Positions 17,856-24,927 of a stretch of DNA of 64,000 bases are shown here, piece after piece. The translations under genes were made by a program, and so were the position numbers. The stretch's first letter is position 1; each line of letters begins with the position of its first letter. Below the pieces are notes generated by a model. The model ran no database searches and was not told where the DNA came from. It saw only the letters and a program-made list of their open reading frames with translations. This DNA comes from Formosa algae (GTDB taxonomy: Bacteria; Bacteroidota; Bacteroidia; Flavobacteriales; Flavobacteriaceae), in assembly GCF_001439665.1 (NCBI RefSeq), contig NZ_LMAK01000045.1, forward strand, positions 62,001-126,000. The letters are read 5' to 3'.

Positions 17856-19178
17856 ATGGCTTTCTTAAAAGAAAATGTTTTACTTGTAGATGATGATGTT
17901 CATATTCTTGAACTTTTGCAAAGACACCTTCAGGCTTTAGATTATCATACCTTTAAAGCTGTATCTGTTCGCGAAGCTGTCACAATACTAAAAGACACCA
18001 AAATAGACGTGTTAATTACAGATTTGAATATGCCCGAAATAGATGGTTTTGAGCTCTTAAAATTTACAGCAGAGCATTATCCGAATATGGGAAAATTAGT
18101 GATTACAGGCTTCCCTTCTATTCAAGATTCTTTGACAGTTATACAATCTGGTGTTGTAGAATACTTAACTAAGCCCTTTACAAAACAAGAATTAATTGAG
18201 GCTTTGCATAAAACATTAGCTCAAAATACGTCGGCTTCTAAAACCATTAAAAATCACGTAGAAGTAGATGAGCCTTACGGCGATATTATCGGGAAATCTA
18301 AAGGCATAAAACATGTTATTCAGCTTATAGAACGTGTAAAAAACAATAAAGCTACCGTTTTTATTTCTGGCGAAAGTGGTACCGGAAAAGAACTTGTAGC
18401 CCGTTCTATCCATTATCAAGGGCAATTTTCAAGAGGCCCTTTTATAGCCGTAAACTGTGGTGCTATTCCCGAAAATTTACTGGAAGCCGAACTCTTTGGT
18501 TATGTTAAAGGGGCATTTACAGGAGCAGATACCAACCGTAACGGATTCTTTCAGGCAGCAAATGGTGGTACTATATTTTTGGATGAAATAGGCAATGCCT
18601 CTTTGGCCGTGCAATCTAGATTATTACGTGTGCTTCAAGAAAAAGAAGTGGTAAAAGTTGGATCTCAAAAGGCTGAAAAAATAGACTTAAGAATTATTAC
18701 TGCAACAAACAGTAATCTAAAAGAGATGATAAAAAATCAGACTTTTAGAGACGACTTATATTACCGTTTAACAGTTGTAGAAATTTACGTGCCACCATTA
18801 AGAGATAGAAAAGAGGATATCGCACATTTAGCTGAAAAATTTCTCTACAAATACGGTTTAGAATATAAAGACAGACTTATAAAAATGGATACCAACGTGC
18901 TACCCATTTTAGAACGTTATGCTTGGCCAGGAAACATTAGAGAATTAGAAAACATTTTACAGCGCGCTATTATTTTAAGTGATAAATTAGTAACCGTAGA
19001 TGCCTTGCCTGAAAGTTTAAAATATAACATTTCATTCTCCGACTCAGATTTTGTACCGCTTAAAGAGATGGAAAAACAATACATTTTAAAAGTGTTACAC
19101 GCTTGTAATCAAAATAAAACCAAAGCCTCCGAAATTCTTCAAATTAATAGAAAAACACTGCGTGAAAAACTGAAATAA
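17856..19178 (+). CDS. NtrC-family sigma-54-dependent response regulator
   Basis: Bacterial enhancer-binding protein of 440 residues. Receiver domain: acidic DDD at 12-14, phospho-acceptor Asp56 in LITDLNMP, Lys107 in LTKPF. AAA+ domain: Walker A GESGTGKE at 172-179, the sigma-54-contact loop GAFTGA at 219-224, Walker B TIFLDEIG at 239-246 and the arginine segment FRDDLYYRL. The C-terminal Fis-type helix-turn-helix is residues 405-440 (NKTKASEILQINRKTLREKLK region). GAFTGA is intact, so it should activate RNA polymerase with RpoN. Immediately downstream lie two matching palindromes and a sigma-54 promoter, so it very probably drives the operon that follows. Confidence 0.95.
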   Translation: MAFLKENVLLVDDDVHILELLQRHLQALDYHTFKAVSVREAVTILKDTKIDVLITDLNMPEIDGFELLKFTAEHYPNMGKLVITGFPSIQDSLTVIQSGVVEYLTKPFTKQELIEALHKTLAQNTSASKTIKNHVEVDEPYGDIIGKSKGIKHVIQLIERVKNNKATVFISGESGTGKELVARSIHYQGQFSRGPFIAVNCGAIPENLLEAELFGYVKGAFTGADTNRNGFFQAANGGTIFLDEIGNASLAVQSRLLRVLQEKEVVKVGSQKAEKIDLRIITATNSNLKEMIKNQTFRDDLYYRLTVVEIYVPPLRDRKEDIAHLAEKFLYKYGLEYKDRLIKMDTNVLPILERYAWPGNIRELENILQRAIILSDKLVTVDALPESLKYNISFSDSDFVPLKEMEKQYILKVLHACNQNKTKASEILQINRKTLREKLK

Positions 19179-19193
19179 GCCTCATATTATTCC

Positions 19194-19228
19194 GGGTAGT
19201 TTCTACCCTATCGGGTAATTTTGTACCA
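19194..19228 (+). promoter_or_regulatory. paired palindromes, candidate enhancer (UAS) for the sigma-54 regulator
   Basis: Site A, 19194-19208, is GGGTAGtttCTACCC, a perfect inverted repeat. Site B, 19213-19228, is GGGTAattttgTACCa, sharing the GGGTA/TACC half-sites. Their centres are about 19-20 bp apart, near two helical turns, and lie roughly 136-155 bp upstream of the predicted start site. This is the classic spacing of an NtrC-type enhancer. They begin 16 bp after the regulator stop codon. Confidence 0.65.
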
Positions 19229-19329
19229 GTATTAAATTCATACTCAATTCACACATATCTATCCAACCCTTTTAAAAATCAGTGTTTTAAAGGGGTTTCT
19301 ACTTATAGCGCTTTTTTAAATTTCGGATA

Positions 19330-19345
19330 TGGCACAACACTTGCC
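19330..19345 (+). promoter_or_regulatory. sigma-54 (RpoN) -24/-12 promoter
   Basis: TGGCACAACACTTGCC matches the sigma-54 consensus TGGCAC-N5-TTGC with exactly 10 bp between the invariant GG and GC. The predicted start site is near 19356, giving a leader of about 21 nt before the small cysteine-rich gene at 19377. No competing TAnnTTTG element was seen between 19230 and 19376. Confidence 0.85.
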
Positions 19346-19376
19346 TTTTCTTAGATAGAAATAGAAATACAATGCT

Positions 19377-19547
19377 ATGAAAAAACCAAACTATAGTATC
19401 TGTGCAGAATGTGTGCACTGTAATGCCTGTGTATTAACCACAGAAAAAGAGAAAGTATCGTCTTGTAGTGAGTTTGAAAGCGCTTTGTTTTTAGACCTAG
19501 TGAATAGGCCTAAACAGCAAATAAAATCAACGCATCTACAATATTAA
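19377..19547 (+). CDS. small four-cysteine protein, first gene of sigma-54 operon
   Basis: A 56-codon ORF (ATG 19377, TAA 19545-19547) that a length filter would miss. The product contains C-x2-C-x2-C-x2-C at residues 9, 12, 15 and 18 (CAECVHCNAC) plus Cys30. Four evenly spaced cysteines resemble half a bacterial ferredoxin cluster motif or a small zinc/iron site; the sequence is too short for a full ferredoxin. It sits 32 bp after the sigma-54 -12 element and 22 bp before the glutamate dehydrogenase gene, so it is the promoter-proximal gene. Codon use resembles its neighbours. Function unknown; electron transfer, redox sensing or a regulatory subunit are guesses. Confidence 0.65.
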   Translation: MKKPNYSICAECVHCNACVLTTEKEKVSSCSEFESALFLDLVNRPKQQIKSTHLQY

Positions 19548-19569
19548 TTTCAACCTTAAACATCTTAAT

Positions 19570-20865
19570 ATGATTACAAAAGATATACAGTTACCAGTAA
19601 AAAAAACAGAGACTGGTATGGTTGCCAATGTGCTAGAACAATTTAATAAAGCCGCTCATCACATTCAATTAAATCCGAATATACAACGCATACTCAATGT
19701 TACAAATAATGAAATTATCATTCATTTTCCTGTAAAAATGGATAATGGAGATGTAGAAATATTTACGGGATATCGTGTACAACACAATAATGCATTGGGA
19801 CCATATAAGGGTGGTTTACGTTATCATGAAACTGTAGATATTGATGCTGCTAAAGCTTTAGCGATGTGGATGACATGGAAAACATCTTTAGCGGGTTTAC
19901 CTTACGGTGGCGCTAAAGGTGGCATTAAAATTAATCCGAAGTTATATTCTCAATCGGAGTTGGAACGTATTACACGCAGATTTACCTATGCATTGGGCGA
20001 TAATATTGGTCCAGAACACGATATTCCTGCACCCGATGTAAACACCAACGCACAAACTATGGCATGGATTGCAGATACGTATATGTCGACTAAAAGTCCG
20101 TCGGAACGTTCTACATATCAACATGTCGTTACAGGAAAACCTGTGGGTTCAGGAGGTATTGAAGGTCGAGATCGTTCTACGGGTTACGGGGTATTTTTAA
20201 CCATTAAATTATGGGCAGATAAACGTAATATATCACTAAAAGGACAACGTTTTATTGTGCAAGGTTTTGGTAATGTAGGCTATTGGGCTTCATATTTTAT
20301 GGATCAAGAAGGCGCTATTTTGGTTGGTGTTCAGGATGCTTTTGCGAGTATCTATCAGCCTAATGGTATTGATGTTAATCAACTTCAATCTTATATTAAT
20401 CATAATGAAGGTAGCGTGAATGATTTTGCCGATTCTAAAACCATTAAAAAAGAAGATTTCTTTGCGTTAGACTGCGACATTATTATACCAGCCGCTTTGG
20501 GTAATCAAATCACAGAAGAAAATGCGTCTCTTATTAAAGCTAAGCTTATTGCTGAAGGTGCAAACGGACCAACTAATGTAAGTGGCGAACGCATTTTATT
20601 GGCAAATGGCATTGAAATTATACCTGATATTTTATGTAATTCTGGAGGTGTAATTGGGAGTTATTTTGAATGGTTACAAAACAGAAACGGCGAGCTCTGG
20701 CATATGGATGAAGTTTTACTAAAACTAGAAAAAACACTTCAAGATTCGTTTAATAAAGTGTACAATTTCGCTATCGCAGAAGATATAGACATGAGAACGG
20801 CAGCTTATTGCATAGCCATTCAGCGCATTGAAAAAGCATATATACAACGTGGAATTTTTCCATAA
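19570..20865 (+). CDS. glutamate dehydrogenase (Glu/Leu/Phe/Val family)
   Basis: Hexameric-type dehydrogenase of 431 residues that interconverts glutamate with 2-oxoglutarate and ammonium. Substrate-site residues are visible in GPYKGGLRYH (Lys80), TWKTSLAGLPYGGAKGG (Lys104 and catalytic Lys116) and PAPDVNT (Asp156). The dinucleotide fold has GFGNVG at 232-237. An acidic residue follows the second strand (VGVQDA), which usually indicates NAD rather than NADP and so a catabolic role; this is inference. It is the second gene after a sigma-54 promoter, and control by RpoN would link it to nitrogen or energy stress. Confidence 0.93.
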   Translation: MITKDIQLPVKKTETGMVANVLEQFNKAAHHIQLNPNIQRILNVTNNEIIIHFPVKMDNGDVEIFTGYRVQHNNALGPYKGGLRYHETVDIDAAKALAMWMTWKTSLAGLPYGGAKGGIKINPKLYSQSELERITRRFTYALGDNIGPEHDIPAPDVNTNAQTMAWIADTYMSTKSPSERSTYQHVVTGKPVGSGGIEGRDRSTGYGVFLTIKLWADKRNISLKGQRFIVQGFGNVGYWASYFMDQEGAILVGVQDAFASIYQPNGIDVNQLQSYINHNEGSVNDFADSKTIKKEDFFALDCDIIIPAALGNQITEENASLIKAKLIAEGANGPTNVSGERILLANGIEIIPDILCNSGGVIGSYFEWLQNRNGELWHMDEVLLKLEKTLQDSFNKVYNFAIAEDIDMRTAAYCIAIQRIEKAYIQRGIFP

Positions 20866-20878
20866 ATAAAAATATAAT

Positions 20879-21295
20879 ATGAAGTACGGACAATTAATAC
20901 TTGAAAAAAAAGAGTATGTGTTTTTAAAACGCATACTCAACCTTACAGGATATTCTAAAGATATAGAAACAAAAAAATCATTACAAAAACTTAATCATGA
21001 ACTGTTAGAAGCAGCTATTATTGATCATGAAAATATGCCTCTGGATGTCATCCGATTTAATAGCATTGTTACAGTAGAACAAGGCCAATGGCAGAAAACC
21101 ATACAAATTGTAATTCCTCAGAACAAAGACTTAAAACAGAATAAAATTTCAATATTAACACCTATGGGATCTGCCCTATTTGGATATGCTTTGGGAGATT
21201 GCATTACATGGGAATTTCCCAATGGTATTAAAGAATTAAAAATTGTAGCTGTAGAACAGGAATTCAGTTATAACGGTTTAGACATCTTAATTTGA
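20879..21295 (+). CDS. Rnk/GreA-GreB C-terminal-domain family protein
   Basis: A 138-residue protein with an N-terminal helical part (about 10-55) and a C-terminal FKBP-like GreA/GreB domain (about 60-138; ILTPMGSALFGYALGDCITWEFPNG region). Length and architecture match Rnk, which binds RNA polymerase near the secondary channel, rather than GreA (about 158 residues with a long coiled coil). The short helical arm and absence of an obvious acidic tip suggest it does not stimulate transcript cleavage. It follows glutamate dehydrogenase by 13 bp. It could adjust transcription under the stress that activates the operon; this is inference. Confidence 0.8.
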   Translation: MKYGQLILEKKEYVFLKRILNLTGYSKDIETKKSLQKLNHELLEAAIIDHENMPLDVIRFNSIVTVEQGQWQKTIQIVIPQNKDLKQNKISILTPMGSALFGYALGDCITWEFPNGIKELKIVAVEQEFSYNGLDILI

Positions 21296-21300
21296 AGCTT

Positions 21301-21654
21301 ATGCATGTACATTATTTAAATATCAGTCGTCAGGACATGCCTAACGATAGTTCACGTGAATTGAATTATTGGATCCGGCATTTGAAAACGATACAAAAAG
21401 AACTGAAACATTTGTATTCTGAAACAAAAGCGGCAAAACACACGCTTATTAAAAAGACTATATCAACTCAAGTATCACTTACCCAATCTATTTTAAATGC
21501 ATTACTAACGTATAAAGAATTTAGAGATTGGATGCATGATGATGATTTGCAAAATGACAACGCTTTTATTTTTGAACACAAAAAACACAAAGACAACTAT
21601 TTGCAACATGTAAAAAGATATTGCATGTTCAGGTCTAAACTTTTAGCTCACTAA
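21301..21654 (+). CDS. hypothetical helical protein A of sigma-54 operon
   Basis: Not recognised. The ATG at 21301 (MHVHYLNISRQD) is preferred to an in-frame TTG at 21292 that overlaps the upstream stop. The 117-residue product is almost wholly helical, with a likely coiled coil at residues 20-75 (WIRHLKTIQKELKHLYSET) and a charged His/Asp-rich C-terminal part (DWMHDDDLQNDN, EHKKHKDNYLQH). There is no signal peptide or membrane segment. It lies 5 bp after the Rnk-like gene and 4 bp before another helical protein gene with which it shares a loose pattern (E-L-x-x-W-x-x-x-L near the start of the helix). A cytosolic structural or adaptor role is possible. Confidence 0.65.
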   Translation: MHVHYLNISRQDMPNDSSRELNYWIRHLKTIQKELKHLYSETKAAKHTLIKKTISTQVSLTQSILNALLTYKEFRDWMHDDDLQNDNAFIFEHKKHKDNYLQHVKRYCMFRSKLLAH

Positions 21655-21658
21655 ACAC

Positions 21659-22066
21659 ATGACACATGCTAACCCCGTAAATACACATATGCATTATAAA
21701 GCAGATGAAAATAGACGTTTATTCATTAAAAAAGATATTATTGAAATTTCGTTATGGACGGACGATTTAGAGTATAAAAACACAGAAATTAACAGTTTTA
21801 GTATATTAAACAGGCAATTAATTAAATCTGAACGTCTTCAAAACACCATTCAGGATTTTAGACGTAGAAACACGCTTATTATGGGAAATATATGTAAATA
21901 TGAGCAACATTTACGTCAGGAATTAGAATTTGGTACTATTGAATATGACTTAAACCGTGCTAAACTTCATGAAAAAAGACGTGCAGAATATGTAAACTTG
22001 GATAAGGAATATCGTGCTTTAAAAACAGATATTTTTAATCTGTTATCAAAATTTAAACGCGAATAA
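21659..22066 (+). CDS. hypothetical helical protein B of sigma-54 operon
   Basis: Not recognised. A 135-residue, highly charged, helical protein with likely coiled-coil segments at about residues 28-75 (EISLWTDDLEYKNTEINSF) and 80-133. There are no membrane segments or cysteine motifs (one Cys, near residue 79). It starts 4 bp after protein A and is the last gene before a terminator at 22080-22123, so it is part of the sigma-54 operon. Loose similarity of layout to protein A suggests the two could be diverged paralogues or partners; an alignment would be needed to say. Confidence 0.65.
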   Translation: MTHANPVNTHMHYKADENRRLFIKKDIIEISLWTDDLEYKNTEINSFSILNRQLIKSERLQNTIQDFRRRNTLIMGNICKYEQHLRQELEFGTIEYDLNRAKLHEKRRAEYVNLDKEYRALKTDIFNLLSKFKRE

Positions 22067-22079
22067 GTGAGTAACCGCA

Positions 22080-22123
22080 GACTAAGATTTAGCATCCTGT
22101 AAGGCTAATTTCTTAGTCTTTTT
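22080..22123 (+). terminator. intrinsic terminator of sigma-54 operon, overlapping convergent gene end
   Basis: GACTAAGA-tTTAGC, a 10-nt loop, then GCTAA-ttTCTTAGTC and TTTTTA. The stem has about 13 pairs with a small internal mismatch and ends in T7. It starts 14 bp after the protein B stop. The hairpin lies inside the last codons of the convergent DMT transporter gene, so that protein's C-terminus is partly encoded antisense to a terminator. Confidence 0.7.
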
Positions 22124-22984
22124 ATCTTTATATATAATGTTCGCTATTAGCGATACAATGATTAATAATATACCAAATAGTGACCAAAACGGATAAGATT
22201 CATTAAAAATAGCAACGCCAAGAATCATGGTAAAAATAACTTCAACATATTTTATAGGCGCAACTTGATTAGTTTGTGCATTCTGAAATGCTTTTGTCAT
22301 TAACAACTGTCCGAAATACCCAAACACACCTAAAAGTCCTAAAAACAACCACTCTAAACCAACTGGAGTTACCCAACTATTAATGCTAACTAATCCTCCG
22401 ACAATTGCCGAAATAATCATAAAATAATTCACTACCACAACCGGATGCTCCGATTTCCCTATTTTACTAATTATGATATAAACTAGTCCACTAAATATTG
22501 CAGAAACAAGAATCAAAGTCAATCCAAAAGTATCTAAATCAGAATCAAACCCCTTCAATATTACAACACCTAAAAACGCAAACACAAAGAAAATCCATTG
22601 TAAAGGAAATATCTTTTCTTTTAAAATTAATACCGCAAAAATGGCTGCGAAAATGGGTGCTAAATAACGTAATGACACTGCTGTACCAATAGGTAAATAT
22701 TTTGTAGACATAAAGAAAAGCGACATAGATGTTAATCCCACAACTCCTCTTAAAATTAACAACTTATTATTTTTACCGACTAAAGGAATTTTATTTTTTA
22801 ATAAATATCCGAAAGTAAAAAACAATGACCCTAACGATCTAAAAAAAACAATTTGGAAGGCTCCAATATTATCTAAGTATTTTACAGCGCCGTTCATGCA
22901 CGCAAAAGCTAGCGTACTTAGTAACATTAATTTTATAGAGTCTTTTAATTGCATTGTGCTTGGACATTTAATTTCGGAACGCAT
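22082..22984 (-). CDS. EamA/DMT superfamily transporter
   Basis: Inner membrane transporter of 300 residues with ten predicted helices in two EamA repeats (about 12-145 and 155-290), for example LMLLSTLAFACMNGAVKYL at the start of the first repeat. The C-terminus is lysine-rich and cytosolic. The start at 22984 is consistent with the TAnnTTTG-type element at 23008-23015. A Met at codon 11 (MQLKDSIKL) is the alternative and would begin nearer to the first helix. It is monocistronic and convergent with the sigma-54 operon. Substrate unknown. Confidence 0.86.
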   Translation of the reverse strand: MRSEIKCPSTMQLKDSIKLMLLSTLAFACMNGAVKYLDNIGAFQIVFFRSLGSLFFTFGYLLKNKIPLVGKNNKLLILRGVVGLTSMSLFFMSTKYLPIGTAVSLRYLAPIFAAIFAVLILKEKIFPLQWIFFVFAFLGVVILKGFDSDLDTFGLTLILVSAIFSGLVYIIISKIGKSEHPVVVVNYFMIISAIVGGLVSINSWVTPVGLEWLFLGLLGVFGYFGQLLMTKAFQNAQTNQVAPIKYVEVIFTMILGVAIFNESYPFWSLFGILLIIVSLIANIIYKDKKTKKLALQDAKS

Positions 22985-23007
22985 TCAATTCCTAAAATTT
23001 GAAGTCG

Positions 23008-23015
23008 CAAAAATA
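23008..23015 (-). promoter_or_regulatory. TAnnTTTG -7 element for DMT transporter gene
   Basis: CAAAAATA on plus, TATTTTTG on minus, matches the Bacteroidota -7 consensus TAnnTTTG. It gives a transcription start near 23001, about 16 nt before the gene start at 22984. A -33 element is not obvious. Confidence 0.4.
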
Positions 23016-23080
23016 TACATTTATAAGAAGAAACATATCGTATACCTATACGATTTACTTATACTAGTTATTAATAGATC

Positions 23081-24205
23081 TTATTTCCACCAATGTGTTG
23101 AAGATTTGCTGGCCTTATCCAAAATTACAGGCGACCCTATAAGTGGTGTTATAAGTTCAAAAGGCGTTGTTTTAGCGGCTTCAGTTAAGCGTTCTACAGG
23201 ATCTGTCCATTCGTGCATGGCCAATTTAAATGCTCCCCAATGTATAGGCATTACGCGCTGTGTTTTAATATCTATAGCAGCTTGTGCCGTTTCTTCTGGA
23301 TACATGTGTATGTCGTGCCACAAAGTATTGTATTGTCCACATTCTATCATAGCAAAATCAAACGGACCGTATGCCTCTCCTATTGCTTTAAAATGAGAGC
23401 CATAACCACTATCGCCACTGAAAAATATATTATCGGTTTCAGACTTAATTACCCAAGAGCTCCATAAGGTTTTCGCTTTATCATTAAAACCTCTACCTGA
23501 AAAATGTTGAGCAGGTGTACAAACTAATGTTATATCCTGAAACATTATATCTTCCCACCAATCTAGCTCGTTAATTTTATCTTTAGACACACCCCAAGCT
23601 TCGAGATGAGTTCCCACACCTAAAGGTGTATAAAACGCTTTCACTTTATCTTTAAGTTTTAAAATACTCCCATAATCTAAATGATCGTAATGATCGTGCG
23701 AAATTATTACAGCATCAATAGTGGGTAAATCTGCTATTGCAATTGGCAAATGGCCACTAAACCGTTTAGTTCCTAACCAAGGATGCGGAGCAGGGACATC
23801 GCCAAACATCGGGTCTATAAGAATGTTTTTAGATGCTATTTGAAGTAGAAATGCAGAATGACCAAACCAAAACAAACGTGTGGGCCCATTGTAATCTATT
23901 AACTCTGAAGGATGAATCGTTTCTATGGCTAACGGATGATTAGGCACGACTCCTTTAGGCGGATTAAAATACCCGACAAGACTTTTCCCCATATCTTTAA
24001 GTCCCATATTTAAATCGACTTGTCCGTTGTTTACAAATTTTCCGTTTTGATAATGACTGCTTAATGCATGTTTGCGTTGGTGTTCTGCCGTTTGTTTGCC
24101 TCCAAATTCTGGACTTATATTTACAAATACTATTGTAATTACTACAAGTACTAATATAACTATGCCTATTATAATTCCCATTTTTATTAATATACGTTTA
24201 ATCAT
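23081..24205 (-). CDS. membrane-anchored MBL-fold metallo-hydrolase (UlaG/NAPE-PLD-like)
   Basis: A 374-residue hydrolase with an N-terminal membrane anchor (residues 8-30, MGIIIGIVILVLVVITIVFV) and a metallo-beta-lactamase fold. Metal ligands are in HDHYDHLD (His170, His172, Asp174, His175), with further ligands in the FFSGDSGYG and PIHWGAF segments. Such proteins resemble bacterial relatives of N-acylphosphatidylethanolamine phospholipase D and UlaG lactonases. I start at ATG 24205 (MIKRILIK); a TTG three codons earlier is less likely. A TetR-type operator lies at 24219-24245, just upstream, so the gene is probably repressed by the adjacent TetR. Substrate may be a membrane lipid or lactone; inference. 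Confidence 0.85.
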   Translation of the reverse strand: MIKRILIKMGIIIGIVILVLVVITIVFVNISPEFGGKQTAEHQRKHALSSHYQNGKFVNNGQVDLNMGLKDMGKSLVGYFNPPKGVVPNHPLAIETIHPSELIDYNGPTRLFWFGHSAFLLQIASKNILIDPMFGDVPAPHPWLGTKRFSGHLPIAIADLPTIDAVIISHDHYDHLDYGSILKLKDKVKAFYTPLGVGTHLEAWGVSKDKINELDWWEDIMFQDITLVCTPAQHFSGRGFNDKAKTLWSSWVIKSETDNIFFSGDSGYGSHFKAIGEAYGPFDFAMIECGQYNTLWHDIHMYPEETAQAAIDIKTQRVMPIHWGAFKLAMHEWTDPVERLTEAAKTTPFELITPLIGSPVILDKASKSSTHWWK

Positions 24206-24218
24206 GATTTTCAATTAA

Positions 24219-24245
24219 TATAACCGAATAAATATTCGCTTATAA
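24219..24245. promoter_or_regulatory. TetR-type operator upstream of metallo-hydrolase gene
   Basis: Core palindrome CGAATA-AA-TATTCG at 24225-24238 within TATAACCGAATAAATATTCG and CTTATAA. The same sequence, differing at one base, occurs upstream of the tetR-like gene at 24846-24872. It lies about 15 bp before the gene start, suited to blocking initiation. Confidence 0.7.
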
Positions 24246-24256
24246 CTTAAATTTTT

Positions 24257-24829
24257 TTAATTTTTTATGGCATCCCAAGCCATTGAAAACACAGTATCTA
24301 TAGTTTGATCATTTAGCGGTAATGCTTTAGTGTCTATCAGTTTAACGGCTTCAGTAAGAAACGCGCTTAAGAGGCCGGATAAGATGGTATTGTTTAAGTT
24401 TTTAATTAAACCTTGCTCCTTGCCTTCATCTAATAAATCTAGAATTAAAGCAGATTTTAAGCTTCTTAAGGACTGAGGAATCTTATCGTAATACGGAGAC
24501 TGTTTTACCTGATTAATAAAGCTCATTTCCTTTCTATTGTTGATACCAAAGTTGATATAAAATACCCAAATTGCTTTAAATTTCAGTTTAAAAGGTAAAT
24601 TAGCTTGTAACTGATTTTGATTGGTTTGGGTTATGTTTTGTAAAATTTCTGTGGCAATTGTACTAATTAAATCCTCTTTGCTTTTAAAATATACATAGAG
24701 TGTTGATGGAGAAATAGTCACTTTTTTAGCAATGTGTGCCATCTTTACTCCAGCAAAACCTTTGTCGTAAACTATAGCTATAGTTTCGTTAATAATCGCT
24801 TCGCGTTTTAATTCGTCTTTCTGTTTCAC
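24257..24829 (-). CDS. TetR/AcrR family transcriptional regulator
   Basis: A 190-residue repressor. The N-terminal helix-turn-helix (residues 8-50) has the TetR signature IAIVYDKGFAGVKMAHIAKK followed by TISPSTLYVYFKSKEDLI. The C-terminal ligand domain (60-190) is helical and non-conserved, as usual. The only plausible start is a GTG at 24829, since no ATG lies in frame between it and the operator. It is the upstream gene on the minus strand, 51 bp before the metallo-hydrolase gene, and an operator copy precedes each, so it probably represses both itself and that gene. The inducer is unknown. Confidence 0.9.
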   Translation of the reverse strand: MKQKDELKREAIINETIAIVYDKGFAGVKMAHIAKKVTISPSTLYVYFKSKEDLISTIATEILQNITQTNQNQLQANLPFKLKFKAIWVFYINFGINNRKEMSFINQVKQSPYYDKIPQSLRSLKSALILDLLDEGKEQGLIKNLNNTILSGLLSAFLTEAVKLIDTKALPLNDQTIDTVFSMAWDAIKN

Positions 24830-24845
24830 TTTGCAAATATAATTA

Positions 24846-24872
24846 TATAACCGAATAAATATTCGTTTATAA
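24846..24872. promoter_or_regulatory. TetR-type operator upstream of tetR-like gene
   Basis: Second copy of the CGAATA-AA-TATTCG palindrome (core 24852-24865), 23 bp upstream of the GTG start. It matches the site at 24219-24245 over about 26 bp with one difference. This indicates autoregulation. Confidence 0.7.
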
Positions 24873-24927
24873 TAAAAAAATTAAACTCGAAATTAACATT
24901 CCGAGTTTAACTATAATCGATTAAGGA

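Noticed and set aside
21292-21300. TTG start for helical protein A
   Set aside because: It overlaps the previous stop, and an ATG three codons later is available.
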